From Absidia repens (Eukaryota > Mucoromycota > Mucoromycetes > Mucorales > Cunninghamellaceae), in NCBI GenBank assembly GCA_002105175.1, contig MCGE01000047.1, positions 124,001 to 188,000 on the forward strand: a stretch of 64,000 nt of DNA, in the 5' to 3' direction. The notes beneath the pieces are model-generated. The model saw only the letters and a list, made by a program, of their open reading frames with translations, was not told where the DNA came from and made no database searches. This document shows, in pieces, positions 1 to 11,224 of the stretch (positions are counted from its first letter, which is position 1; each line of letters starts with the position of its first letter). The position numbers and the translations under genes were made by a program.

Positions 1-396
1 GTTTTCACCACGCTCCAGCACTGCGTCCTTGTCGCCTTGTTCCCAAGTGCTGGTATGGTCCCATACCACAGGTGTAGGAGCGGAATCAGTTATCGGCAAT
101 TTGGCACTGTTGGTCAAAGGGCTCAAAGTAAACGTATTGACATGACTTCCATTTCCAACCGGTATCGCAACAGATCGACCCACAAGAGGATACAGAGAAG
201 GTTGTGTTAGTGATATATCAGTGTTGGGTACAATGCGTTGAAGTAATCGTCCTTCTGCATGGCTGGCGGACATGACCGACCTTTGCCACCAGTTTTTCAA
301 AAAATTCAGTCGGGTAGTGGGTGGAATAACGGCAGGCAATGTGGGAAAGAGTGACAGATGAGAGGACGGATCTGCGGACGTTGTAGAGTGGGACAT
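1..396 (-). CDS. 5' part of a possible alpha/beta hydrolase (ABHD4/5-Cld1 type), cut by window edge
   Basis: The minus strand is open from an ATG at 396 to the window edge, 132 codons without a stop or an obvious intron. The N-terminal half (residues about 30-55) has a Trp-Trp pair followed by a helix of the type S-x-A-E-x-x-L-L. It continues into a strand-rich stretch (V-A-I-P-V-G-N-G, then T-F-T-L-S-P). This order is what I expect at the start of CGI-58/ABHD5 and yeast Cld1/Ict1 hydrolases, which act on lipids at mitochondria or lipid droplets. The catalytic HG and GXSXG motifs would lie beyond the window, so the assignment is inference from a short N-terminus. Residues 100-132 look like a low-complexity insertion before the core domain. 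Confidence 0.5.
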   Translation of the reverse strand, partial: MSHSTTSADPSSHLSLFPTLPAVIPPTTRLNFLKNWWQRSVMSASHAEGRLLQRIVPNTDISLTQPSLYPLVGRSVAIPVGNGSHVNTFTLSPLTNSAKLPITDSAPTPVVWDHTSTWEQGDKDAVLERGEN

Positions 397-1739
397 AGAA
401 ATATAGACAAAGAATTTATATATAGTATAGAAAAGAGAAAAGCGGATAAATCACTGTTGCCGACTATTTTATCTTCATTCATTTTCAAACGCCGCATTTT
501 GGGACTTTTGACTCAAATTTAGACGAGTGAGACGCATTCAATTATCTATATTTGGTAAACAACGTAAGTTGACGGGATTTTCGGGAGAAGCCAAAATAAA
601 ATTTCGCATGGCGGAAGTTGGAGGATCTATGATTCATTGAAGGATCATAAAATCCGTGCCAAAAATATAATAAAATTAAATGTACGTAGGTCATTACACT
701 CTGTTGTACTGTACGCTAACGTAATCAACTCCTCTTCCACACGCAAGGCGTTTAAAGGAAGTGCCAAGGTTATTACAGTATCATAAAACATGTAGTGTGC
801 GATACAGTTCAATAAGAGCTTAAAAGTAAATGTTGATTATGATATTGCAGTTTTTATATATCATAAAGCCTTTCAGAATTGCAAAAAATTGATCTATGAT
901 ATGATATGATACTGGATTCAGGGACAGGCTGTTGCAGTGAGGTTTTGATGATATTAGACCCCAGCTACTTTACTCCTTAATCGACGTTCCCATTGGGCTT
1001 ATATCACACGCAAGACAAAATAAGAAAGGAAAAAATAGAAACCGCAGTAGTAAGGCCGATATACACAGTATCCCCAGTATAGTGGGGACTGCGCTAGCGA
1101 CACGTTTTACATAGGCTGATTGATATGAATAATAAACCGTGAAGACGGCCACGTTTCATAATTAAGGGACCTAGAAATGTCAACCTATAGATATGCTTCA
1201 GGGGGTAGGAAAAATATCCATGAATAAGCTAAAGGCAATGCAAAATGTTCTATGTTGGTGGGTCACCCACATGACAACCTATATTCACTCATACAATTAG
1301 TCGATTGGGATATGGCCATCTTTTATATTAAGAATTTAAGACTATCAACCGTTCCCAGGGTATCAAAAGGGAAAAGGTAGTCATAGTTGGTGAGCTCAAA
1401 AGAAAATAATTCATAAAACAGCTATAATAAAAACATTGTCTATTATCAAATGGGTCATGAAGTGACCAATGAAAAGTCATATTTTATTGAAACATAGTGT
1501 TAGATACTAAAACTAAAGAAGAGGAGTCTATTCAATGGAAGGTTCTATTGGAGAAAACATGAGCGAGGCTGATGAGCAGCTAAAGATCACCACTGATATC
1601 CAAGGAACAATGGTGAAATTGAGTTTTATGCACAGTACTGTACAAGACATGAGAGAGACAAGGACATCTTCTATTGAAATGCAACAATGGTCAGTACTAA
1701 TTAAAACTGGCGATGGTCAAAAGGAATCCCTTCAATAAA
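397..1739. other. Intergenic, no gene seen
   Basis: This AT-rich stretch lies between the start of the first gene and the first dispersed repeat copy. Short open frames at 970-1152 (-) and 1535-1738 (+) lack any recognisable domain or splice context. From about 1400 onward the sequence contains degenerate motifs (TTTTATTGAA, CATGA-AGA) that resemble the outer, poorly conserved part of the repeat that follows, so the repeat may begin here. Confidence 0.5.
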
Positions 1740-2100
1740 ACATGAAAGATATTTATGGATCATTTTCATTGAAGCATATAAAAAGACAAATGTTTTTATT
1801 CTGATGTATACAACAAACTATGGTCAAGCTAAAACCAAACTAAGCTAATGAAGGGTCCAAAAAGCCAACTACTGTTGTCTCCAGATCCTAGGTCCAAAAT
1901 GAAAAGGTTGCCCCATGCATTTTGTAATCCCTTTTCTGAAAACCGTTCTACACTAATCCTGACACTAATCTAAAATCGCCATAATCCTAAAAAAGTTGAA
2001 TGGTGCAGGAAATATAGAAGGAAAAAAAGAAAGAGATAGAGAAAAATAAAAAATTGGGGGGTAAATAAAAAATTCGCGTGGGCGGGATGTGGGGCGTTTT
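1740..2100 (+). repeat. Dispersed repeat family, copy 1
   Basis: This copy carries the family core in order: AAACTATGG, CTAAGCTAATGAAGG, TCCAAAAAGCCAACT, CCCCATGCATTTTGTAATCCC, CTGAAAAC, CACTAATCTAA. A purine-rich stretch follows, then the tip GTGGGCGGGAT at 2078-2088. The same ordered blocks recur near 20.0, 33.7, 35.1, 41.0 and 56.3 kb. There is no open frame, so it is non-coding. Its class (solo LTR, foldback or other non-autonomous element) cannot be settled by eye. Confidence 0.75.
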
Positions 2101-2663
2101 TGGTAAACGATTTGGCGTTGCAAGCCCTCGATCCCTCAACCAAAACCGACCAACTCCCAAATGCTTCAGATATTGTTTCTTTATAAAAAAAGGAAAAGAA
2201 CAACCGCGCATCTTGGTTCTTTTTTATCCTCGCTATAATATTATGTGAGTCGACATGTAGTATTTTTTTGCCAAGTAAAGTAAGTATCCTTGGCCATTTC
2301 CATGAAACATCAATTTTTCACATCCTTGCGAAACTGCACCATAGTGTACTGTATAGTATAGTACATGTGAAAAATTATCTCTCCCCACCACATAATTTCA
2401 TATCATTCAGTTACAGCATCATAGCACAGTATGAGGTAACACATAAATAGAACCATCTCCGAAAAAACTGTAACCGTACGCACTATATGTATACCATCAT
2501 AAAAAGTCAAAAATTTCAATTTTATTTAAGCGATACACACTAAATATATGATTTCGCGAAAAACTAATAACTAAAACTAGTAGATGTCTACAACTACAAA
2601 ACAATAAAATAAAACAAAATAAAATAATAGTAATAGTAATAGTAATAATAAAAAATAATACAA
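2101..2663. other. Intergenic and 3' flank of the TMEM184 gene
   Basis: The stretch is AT-rich. A TTTATT at 2521-2526, which is AATAAA on the minus strand, lies about 140 nt beyond the stop of the minus-strand TMEM184-like gene and is a likely polyadenylation signal. A short run of AATAGT repeats sits at 2625-2650. I see no gene. Confidence 0.5.
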
Positions 2664-5234
2664 CTACTTCCAAACATTGCTTGTCATAAACACATCTTCC
2701 TGTTCATTGTTAGTTGGATGATAGCCCAAAAAATGCGTCTCCGGTTCATCATGCTGATCATGCCATGAAGGTTCGAGCCTTGACCAGGACTGATAAGATG
2801 GATCCTGTGGTCGTGTCTGTTCAGATAATTCTGTAGGGTAAGGTTCCTGTCGAGCTGGTGGTGATTGTCGATAGGAAGGTGAGGATGCGTAGTATGTATA
2901 AGACTGCGGATGATGAGAAGTGAGTGGCGGCGAAGGTGCAGTCATTGATGATGATGATTGTGATGTACTAGACGTTGTGGGTATAGGAGGAGGAAGTGAC
3001 GTTGAAGATGTAGAGGTGGAGGGTGTCGAAGGCGCTACAATAGGTCGTTGCTGGTAAGCTGGAGGAGTGGACTGGGATGTATGTACATGCAGTTGGGGTT
3101 GTTGGGGTTGTTGGTATCGTAATGCTGTGTGAGTAGGCTGCTTCATTTGTTGTTGTTGCCGTTGCTGTTGTTGGTGTCGTAATGTCGTGTGAATAGGTTG
3201 CTTCATTTGTTGTTGTGGCAGTGGCTGTTGGCGAGGGCGTTGCTTTTGATGAGGGTGTCGTGATGAAGGTGTAGTATTATTTTCAAAGGAGACGGCGGGA
3301 TCCAGCACTACATAATTCCCTTTTCCTTGTTCTACAATAACGTCCACACACCCCTCCCGTTGTTCGATCGGCCTGTACTTTGCTTTGTTAGACCCATAAA
3401 GCCATCCAAGTTTGCCGCTGTCGCCGTCATCGTCTGGTAAGTATACTGATTTGGATGATGATTCCGCTCCGCCATATCCACTTGATCGATATTTTTGTTT
3501 CGTTTGTCGCCAGAGAGGAGATCGAAAACCAACCACTGGATAATTGTAATCGCCAAATAGCATAGATCGACTTGCCACATACAGTTCTTCTACAGAGTCA
3601 TCTGGATGAGGATCATCAAAAGCCAGCTGTTCAGTTTCTTCGACCACCACCTCATCATTAATACCACGTCCAGTCGTCAGGAATTTCGACGCTGGTGCAG
3701 GTTCCAACCAGCGTTTTTTGGAAGTAGTCGATGAATAACGTAGTCCTGCCATGATGCGCGAGGTGCGACTGCTGCCAATATGAGGTACACCTTCAGATGG
3801 TTCAAATGACTTGTAGTTGAATTTGGACCCACGGAATGTATCGAGAGTATCCATTAACACGTCTTTGAGACCAAGCGAGTCTTTGATGGCTGTAAAAATC
3901 GGCATCCTGGCAGAGTGCACATTCATGTCATAGTAATCTTCATACGAGAAGGCAAACCTATCGAGTAAACGCAATAATGGTATGTGAGTACTCATACTTT
4001 CTTTTCAGTTGAGGGCGTTATGAGTTTTAACTTACGAGTGGGCAATAGCAAATGGAACCATTTCAATACATATAAGGAAATCTTGAATAGCCACAGAAAT
4101 GTGCTCAGTACCATCTAGAAAGGGAATAATTGCCAAGGATTAACATCAATTCTGCCAAGCAAAATAATGAGTCTTTTATTTTCACTTACCATCACGTATA
4201 GCACCAGAGGATACCAATAGGGCAATGATGACGCTTTGCCAAAAAGAGAAGAAGATGATAGCTTTGACACATAAAAATTTGGGTAAAGGTCTGGAGAGAA
4301 TAACGGTCAGTTTTTCAGAGCAACATGTAAGTCCAATTTTCATTGGGAGAAAAAGTTTACCTGAATCCAATCAGGTCTTGCTTTGTAGCATAAAAGAAGA
4401 CCATAAGGCACCATAAACTAAGGCAGACGCTGAGGTTGTAGAAGAAAGTCAAATACATATAAGAGCTTGACCAGGATATTTCACCATCTTGATAATTCCC
4501 CGTAACCTTGAGAGCCATGGTAACAATAGCTAAAAGTGGTTTGACATAAACAAATTGAAGAATACCTCTTTTGACAAATAAAAAGGTATAAGGGTCCCCT
4601 ACATAGATATCACGAGACCAAAGAGTGCCAGGAAAGAAGTTTTCAGAGGGAGGTCTGCTATGCAGCATAATAATCATTGCCCGTTCTCCACCTAACTTGT
4701 TCAGCAGTAAATTGAAGAACGCATAGATAACAAAAGCTTCGTATATGTCGCGGAAGGTATCGACGTAAAAGGCTGTGTTCAACGATATCAAAGATATAAA
4801 AGTGCTAATACCGTATATAGGAACCCTATAATACAAAGGATGAAGAAGGTTAGCACCATCAATATCAAAAGAAGGTAGAGAGAAAGAGAAGAAGGAAAAA
4901 AAAAGGAGAAAAGAGCGAGGGAGAGGTTAAGAGAGATACTTACATCCACAATATACGTATGACTTGACGTTGTTGATTCTGGTTTGAATAACGAAGAAAA
5001 AAGAGAAGAGGTTAGTAAGACTAGCAAAGCAGGTTTGATGACGGTAGCTTGCTTTGTTTTTATTGTTGTTAATAGACCTACAGGTTTCCGGTAGTTTTTC
5101 CAGTGAAGCCAAACTGACAGTAGGGATATACAGGTACCGGTGATAGTGAAAAAGAGCGCCAGATGGATAGCGAGAGGATTGAATTCAGAGCCTGCGCCAC
5201 CTTCGCCGTATCCACCATCTTCAGAAGGTATCAT
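2664..5234 (-). CDS. TMEM184 / DUF300 (organic solute transporter alpha-like) membrane protein
   Basis: There are six exons: 5234-5082, 4978-4944, 4825-4361, 4290-4190, 4114-4036 and 3957-2664. All junctions are GT-AG and the phase closes exactly at 708 residues. The N-terminal half is polytopic. It shows the DUF300 signature around exons 2-3 (Q-R-Q-V-I-R-I-L-W-M, then V-P-I-Y-G-I-S), an L-L-N-K-L-G-G-E-R loop, and F-L-I-C-I-E-M-V-P in exon 5. The last exon has the conserved A-F-S-Y-E-D-Y-Y-D-M-N motif and then a long cytosolic tail rich in Gln, Pro and Ser (codons near 2880-3260). Family members sit in vacuolar, endosomal or plasma membranes, and their transport role in fungi is poorly defined. 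I chose the ATG at 5234 because it opens the first exon just before the first membrane span. An in-frame extension to 5357 exists but looks unlikely. Confidence 0.9.
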
Positions 5235-7017
5235 GTTGTGTAGTTGTTGACAGAAGTCTGAAGGGGTGGGGAGGGAGTTTGCTTTTTTAGAAAAAGGCAA
5301 AATAGCTTTTAGAATATTTACAGCACAGAAAAAAAAATGTCCAAAGGGAAAAGACAAAGGGGAAACTTGGAACTGAATTATATGACTGCAAATATATTAA
5401 AGCACCGCCATGAAACTCGTGATGAGCTTCTTCAGTTGCTTTGGAACGCATAATGAAAATATGTTTTAGAACAGATTCTGGTAAAGAAAAATAGGAGAAA
5501 GGGGGCGCAACTTTAAGGACTTACTGTTTCTATCTTACAACCCTACTTCTGGATGCCATTATTACAGCATCCTTATTATTTTTAATTAAATAATTAAAAT
5601 CAAAAACTTATTTTTCAAATGTAGGAACTTCATCATAGATGACACAGAATATGTACTAACCCAAACATAACGACATCATACAAGAAAACAAAAAGTGCAA
5701 AAAACATAAACATTCAGGTAACCTAAATTCCTTTTTAGCACCCAATTAGGCTCACATTTTCGGTGTCAAAGAGCTGGCGCCTTTACATATCTATCAAAAC
5801 AATGAAGGAAAAAAACCTTCCTATAAAATCACGTATTTTCAAATCCAGTCAGTGAATATAAATCTCACCGTATTAGGGACTGAATTCAAACGCCCGGAAA
5901 AAAAAAAAGGGGCAGCATCTACGCCTAATGAAATAAAAAAACCTAGTAAAGTAAAAATCTTTGAATAATTCTGCATGCCATACATACAATTAGTTTGGAT
6001 TCATTTTTGAGCCAAAGTAGTGAAGAAGTAATAACTTGATTAATTCTTGGCTCAAATCCTGTTTCTGGGAACTTTCTAACAAGCTAAGTTGCAGTATCAA
6101 AACAAACAAAATTGAAGTACCGTCATTTATGCCATGTTGCAGAGCATATATAATTTACAATATGCCCTCCATGGGTATTGACAATATTTCTATAAACTTC
6201 TATTTCAAACTACTGCATATATCTTTTTACATGGATAAAATGAAACGAATCTTAGAAAATCATTCATAAGATGGTGCGAATGCTTTTCTATTGGTAATGA
6301 GAAAAGCCCAGTACGTACAGTGTCACGTATTTTTTTCTCTATGTTTCCTGGCCATCTCTCTCTCTCTCTCTCTCTCTCAAAAAAAAAAAAAAAAAAAAAA
6401 AAGACGAAGACAATCTCCATTCTCGTTTTTTTCTACTCAAGATAACTTCTTTGGTGTATCTTATCTTATCATATATAAGCAAATTCTATGTACTCGGTCA
6501 AGTTTGTTATTCCTGAAGGACGTAATATTCCCCTTAGTCAGTCAATCAGGAGTAGTAGCAGTCCATAATAGATGTCATTCTATCAAACCATGTCTATGCC
6601 GGCGTCAACAACATATAATCATCATCATCCTTTTTCTGTCATTATATAATTAAGATAATTCTGACCCCTCAACCTCCATATAAATCTAATTCCGCCCAAT
6701 AACCAACGCATCATTGTTTTCAATCATTGTATCGATATATCAAATAAAAATCAACATCAAAACATCCTTCATTTTATTTACAAGTGTCAAATATAGTTTT
6801 CGTCAAGATAAAAAGAAATAAAACAAAATAATCAAAATCATATATGGATAGATCCTAGTGATCAATAGTGTGAGAATGGGGATGAGAGTACGTAGTCGAC
6901 TAATATCTAATATGACAGCGTGAGAGTATGAGTGTAGGAAGCAGGTGTCTGGAAGTACGTATGTGTATTGTGGTAGCGGAAGAGGGGAGGGGGAGGGACC
7001 AAAAGAAAATTCCCAGA
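5235..7017. other. Intergenic region with (TC)n/A24 tract, no gene seen
   Basis: This is about 1.8 kb between the start of the TMEM184-like gene and the end of the SmF gene. It holds a (TC)n tract at about 6355-6378 running into 24 A at 6379-6402. Open frames across that tract on both strands are products of the low-complexity sequence. No domain-like translation or paired splice sites were found. Confidence 0.5.
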
Positions 7018-7500
7018 TCAATTCATTTCTGTATCTTCATCAGTACCACGGATATAAAGAACATTGTTACATCTACAGAAAATAGCTTGGTGTTAGTATC
7101 ATGCATTTTTGATCGCTCGTCATTTTCTTTTCTATTACCTGATCATGACTTCACCAAGAGTACCAACTGACACGCCTTCTTGAAATTCTTCGGTATTTTG
7201 AAGCTATAGTTAAAAGAGTAAATAAAAAAATAATAGTAAAAATCAAGGTAAGAGATACTATTTTGTTGCAAACAAACGATGCGGTTGATTTACCTGCAAA
7301 TTCATGTACGCATCAACAGAGGTAAGATAACCTTTGTATTCACCACCCCATTTCAACTTGACGACGACAGCTTTACCGGTAAGATCGTTGAGGAAGGGTT
7401 TTGGGTTTACAGGGACAAACTACAAACATATAAAAGAGAATAAGTTAATTATCATTATATTGGTGTTTCTTAATAGGTAACTAATACTTACTGCCGACAT
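7018..7500 (-). CDS. SMF: Small nuclear ribonucleoprotein Sm F
   Basis: There are four exons: 7500-7492 (9 nt, encoding only Met-Ser-Ala), 7419-7294, 7203-7139 and 7072-7018. The phase closes at 84 residues, the usual size of SmF. Sm1 motif residues are clear: [12 protein letters not shown], then [12 protein letters not shown] and V-D-A-Y-M-N. The Sm2 motif is [11 protein letters not shown]. The protein is one of seven Sm subunits that form the ring on U1, U2, U4 and U5 snRNAs in the nucleus. LSm6 is the close alternative, but N-P-K-P-F-L plus the acidic C-terminus fit SmF. The gene is head to head with the NSUN5-like gene, 166 bp apart. Confidence 0.95.
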
Positions 7501-7666
7501 TATTCAAAGCAATGAAAACGAAAGAGAGACGCGGGTCTTCCCAAAAAAAACAACAACCAAAAAAAAGGCTGATTTGTGAATTTTGAATTCCGACATATTC
7601 CAGCAGCGGCAAGACAGTCTCTTTTTTCTTTTTTTTTTTTTTTTTTTGAATTGCTATTCATTTCAA
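7501..7666. promoter_or_regulatory. Shared divergent promoter of SmF and NSUN5-like genes
   Basis: Only 166 bp separate the two start codons, which point away from each other, so both promoters must lie here or overlap the first exons. The stretch holds a T-rich tract at about 7621-7647 and an A-rich tract at about 7547-7566. No clear TATA box was seen. Co-expression is an inference from the arrangement. Confidence 0.6.
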
Positions 7667-9937
7667 ATGAATTTTTATCAACATGCTGGGCAAATCATTG
7701 ATAAGCTTGGGCGACACGAAGGAACAATCAAAGGGCTAGTTCTTGGCGATCCCAAAGTCCAAGACAAGAAAAAGATGTATGCACTTGTTTGCGAAACCTT
7801 GAAGTGTAAGTTTGCTCCTAATATTCTAGTGCTGTTGCTCGCCTATGTTGTGCTACACTAACTGTCTACTTCTCTTTATATAGATAAACATGTATTGAAC
7901 GAAATTATTGATACCACTGAAATATGTGTGATTGAAAAGAAGGTAAACATAAAAAAGTGTTTATTCATATTTAATTGTTTTGTGATATTAACCGGTCCCC
8001 TCTGCTACTACTGGTCAAAACACCTCCAGTTGAAACGATCTCTTGCTCTAGTATTGATCCACGATCTTCTATTCAGCAGACGTGGGATTCCTGTCAACAG
8101 TCAAGCACCATTGAAGCAATGTATTACAAGACATCAAGCACGGCTCAAGGCGGAGTTGGTCAAGATCAAGATCAAGAAAGGGGCCACTTCCAACACGGAT
8201 CTTCTCAGCCAAAAGTCAAAGGATGCCTGTAAAGTTATATGAAATATGTATCTACTGGGTAAACCACATGCATTAACTTTCTCATTTATTTTTCTATACA
8301 GTACATATTCCCCGTTATGTCCGAGTCAATGAACACAAATCTACCGTGGAAAACATGATCAAGGCTTTTGAAAAAGAAGGGTACACTTTTGTTGACACTC
8401 CTGAAGATTTACGAACCCTAGGGTAAGGATTAAGTATTCTTGAGAAAGGGGATATATGAATGAACTTACCAATGGTTGTATTCTTGTTTTTAGCATCAAG
8501 TCTTTTTGCAAAGATGCCCATTTACATGATGTTCTTGTCTTCCCACCAAAAACTGATCTCCATATTCATCCAAAGTACGTGGCTGGTGACATTATTCTTC
8601 AGGTATGGTTTTTTTTATCTATATAATGGATTTTATTTTGACTGATCAATTGATCTATATAAAACATTTGTCATTAGGATAAAGCTTCTTGCTTCCCAGC
8701 CCATGTTGCTCAAATACCAACCAATGTCCATGCGATCGATGCCTGTGCCGCTCCTGGAAACAAGACATCTCACCTTTCTGCTTTGATGAAAAACACTGGT
8801 AGAATTTGGGCCTTCGATTTGGATCAACGACGCTTACAGACGCTCAAAAAACTCACTACAAAGGCTGGTTGTAGAAGTAAGATAGACAAACAGAAGAAGA
8901 TATTAACATAGGATATGGTATTGATAATTATTCTTATTATTAATATCGTTAGACATCGAAGCTATTCATGGATCCTTTTTGGATGCTGATCCAATGGACG
9001 CTATGTATGCTAAAGTGGAATACCTTCTCCTAGATCCATCATGCTCTGGTTCTGGTATTGTCAGTCGATTGGATCATTTAGTGGATGGTGATGATGGTAA
9101 ACCAAGCAAAATAAGATACAAGCTGTTGTGATAATGGTGCTAATTATCATATTTATTCATAGATGAACAAGAAAATGCGGACGGCACTATTACTACTCGT
9201 GAAGAACGACTTCAAAATCTTTCTGATTTCCAAATCTCTATCATAGAACATGCTCTCAAATGTAAACTTTTGTTTCCCTTCCTCTTCGCTACTCAACTGG
9301 GGGGGGGGTTTTTTTCCCTTTTGTACTAATATATCTGTTTATTATAGTCCCCAATGCGAAACGAATCGTCTATTCGACGTGCTCAATACATAGTGAAGAA
9401 AATGAAAACGTGGTCCAAACAATCTTATCTCGACACCCTGAATTTGTCTTGGCATCGCGTGAATCGGTACTACCCACTTGGCAAAGACGCGGATTTCCTG
9501 GGGAAATGGAAAATTACCGAGGTAAAAACAAAGAGCTTAACTAAAACTAGAGATAAATAATGAAAAATAGAAAGGATGCTAATCTTTTTTGTCTTTTAGA
9601 ACAATCCGATTCTGTGGTTCGTACTCTCCCCTCGGAAGACTTAACCAATGGCTTCTTTGTGGCATGTTTTGTGCCGAGAACAGCAACATCATTATCATCC
9701 ACAATGTCAACATCAAAAACAGAAGTACCGTCAGTGTCAACACAGCCCAAAACTCTATTGAAACCTTTACCAGGAAGTACAACACCATCTGCCAAGCGAT
9801 CAAGAACGGAAAGTGAAATCAAATTCCCCGTCAGACCAACAGCAACAACAACAACAAGGATGATGCCAATGGTAGCAAGAAGAAGAAAAAGAAAAACAAC
9901 AAGAAGCGCCCAGTTACCACGTAGTTTAGTAGTATAG
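7667..9937 (+). CDS. RCM1: 25S rRNA (cytosine-C5)-methyltransferase, NSUN5/Rcm1 family
   Basis: Ten exons (7667-7805, 7884-7942, 8030-8228, 8302-8422, 8494-8602, 8678-8876, 8953-9096, 9163-9261, 9348-9521, 9600-9937) close in phase at 526 residues. The SAM-binding motif is D-A-C-A-A-P-G-N-K-T. Motif IV is D-P-S-C-S-G-S-G (Cys306) and motif VI is Y-S-T-C-S-I-H (Cys368), the two cysteines used by the RNA m5C methyltransferase family for release and attack. The N-terminal half has the NSUN5-type L-I-H-D-L-L-F and R-H-Q-A-R-L-K-A-E-L helices. Yeast Rcm1 and human NSUN5 methylate one cytosine in large-subunit rRNA in the nucleolus. The C-terminus has a basic K/R-rich tail after residue 500. Nop2 and NSUN4 are less likely because of the N-terminal helices. 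Confidence 0.93.
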
Positions 9938-11224
9938 ATTATTGTTATATTTGACATTGTCTGGTTTAGAATATCTTTGTTTTATATTTACACTTTTTTT
10001 TTAATGATCTGATAATCAGATCCGTTTTACACAAAACTCCGCTATAGAAAGGCAGGAATGATAATAAACGTTACTTGAAAATTGATATTAAACGGGATTA
10101 GGATATATTGTTTGAATTTAGATGGATGGGGACAGGGGGGTTAGGATGTTCTCATGTGACAGTGTTGATCTTTGTGTATATGCGTGGATATTGGTGTTTT
10201 GGGAATTATAGACCTTCCAGTACTGTATTTATAGATTATCATTACAATTATGAACTGTATTGAACATCCACTGAAATATATAATTATATCTATAGGTGTA
10301 TAATGGTATATCTCATTGCTCATGTATTATAATTCGGGCTTTCTATTTTTCAGGTTTTACCTGGTCTAATTGACACATTTTTTATCGAAGTTGACCACAT
10401 TCAAAATAGACACCGGGTAAGTCTATGAGGATAACGAGGCCATCTCCGATTTGAGTAACCATTGCGACAAGGGCAACCATTATAGTACTTCTTCACCTGA
10501 TCATAGTGACAGAATCAGGCCCATTTTCTGAAACAGGGCTCCGGTAATGACAGCACGACAAAAAAAATATATACTTCCTTTTTTTTTTTTTTTTTCTGCG
10601 CTTACAATCATTTTCATCATTTGCACAAGAATCAGAGAACTATCAATGCCTTTCTATTCAAACATGACATCAAATATGTATATTTACGAAGTATGGTAAT
10701 TGAATGACCGCTATTTAATGACCGCTTGATCTTCCTTCCAAAATAAAATAAAATAAAGAAAATCCGTCGTGATCGAATGTGCAGATCCCCATGGAACTCT
10801 CTTTTTCGGTAATGATCGTACTTATGATCCATTTACTGTTATTTTTAATTGCTCAATAATCAATGGGAAACTTTAATGTTAAATGGTGTGATTATTTTCT
10901 GTGCCAAGAAATTATCTGCTTGATACAGCATGTCACTGATGATGGGTATCCCTATTGTATTCAATTGATTAAAAAATAAACCTTCCTTTTTCAATATTTT
11001 TTTTTTTTACGTTCCGTTGTCGGATAATCGAGAGACCACTAGTCCTCCATCTGTTATCAGATGTTTTTATCAGATCATATCTCATTGGTCAATATTTTTT
11101 CAAAAAAAACTCTTTTTTGTATAAATTGACGATGATGGTAGTTTTACTGGGAGAGGTTTCTTTTTTATTCCTTTTTTTTTTTATTCAATCTTATATTACT
11201 TGGAAAACATTTCTTTGATTTATT
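9938..11224. other. Intergenic region and promoter of the ferric reductase-like gene
   Basis: AT-rich with several T-tracts (for example 10578-10595). A TATAAAT lies at about 11130, some 95 nt before the start codon at 11225, and may be the TATA element of the reductase gene. No gene was recognised in either strand of this 1.3 kb. Confidence 0.45.

Noticed and set aside
1535..1738. 67-codon open frame upstream of repeat copy 1
   Set aside because: It lies in what looks like the decayed outer part of the repeat and has no homolog I can name or gene context.
6205..6653. Open frames of 71 and 120 codons on both strands
   Set aside because: Both are built over a (TC)n tract and a 24-nt A run. 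The rest has no domain and no splice context.
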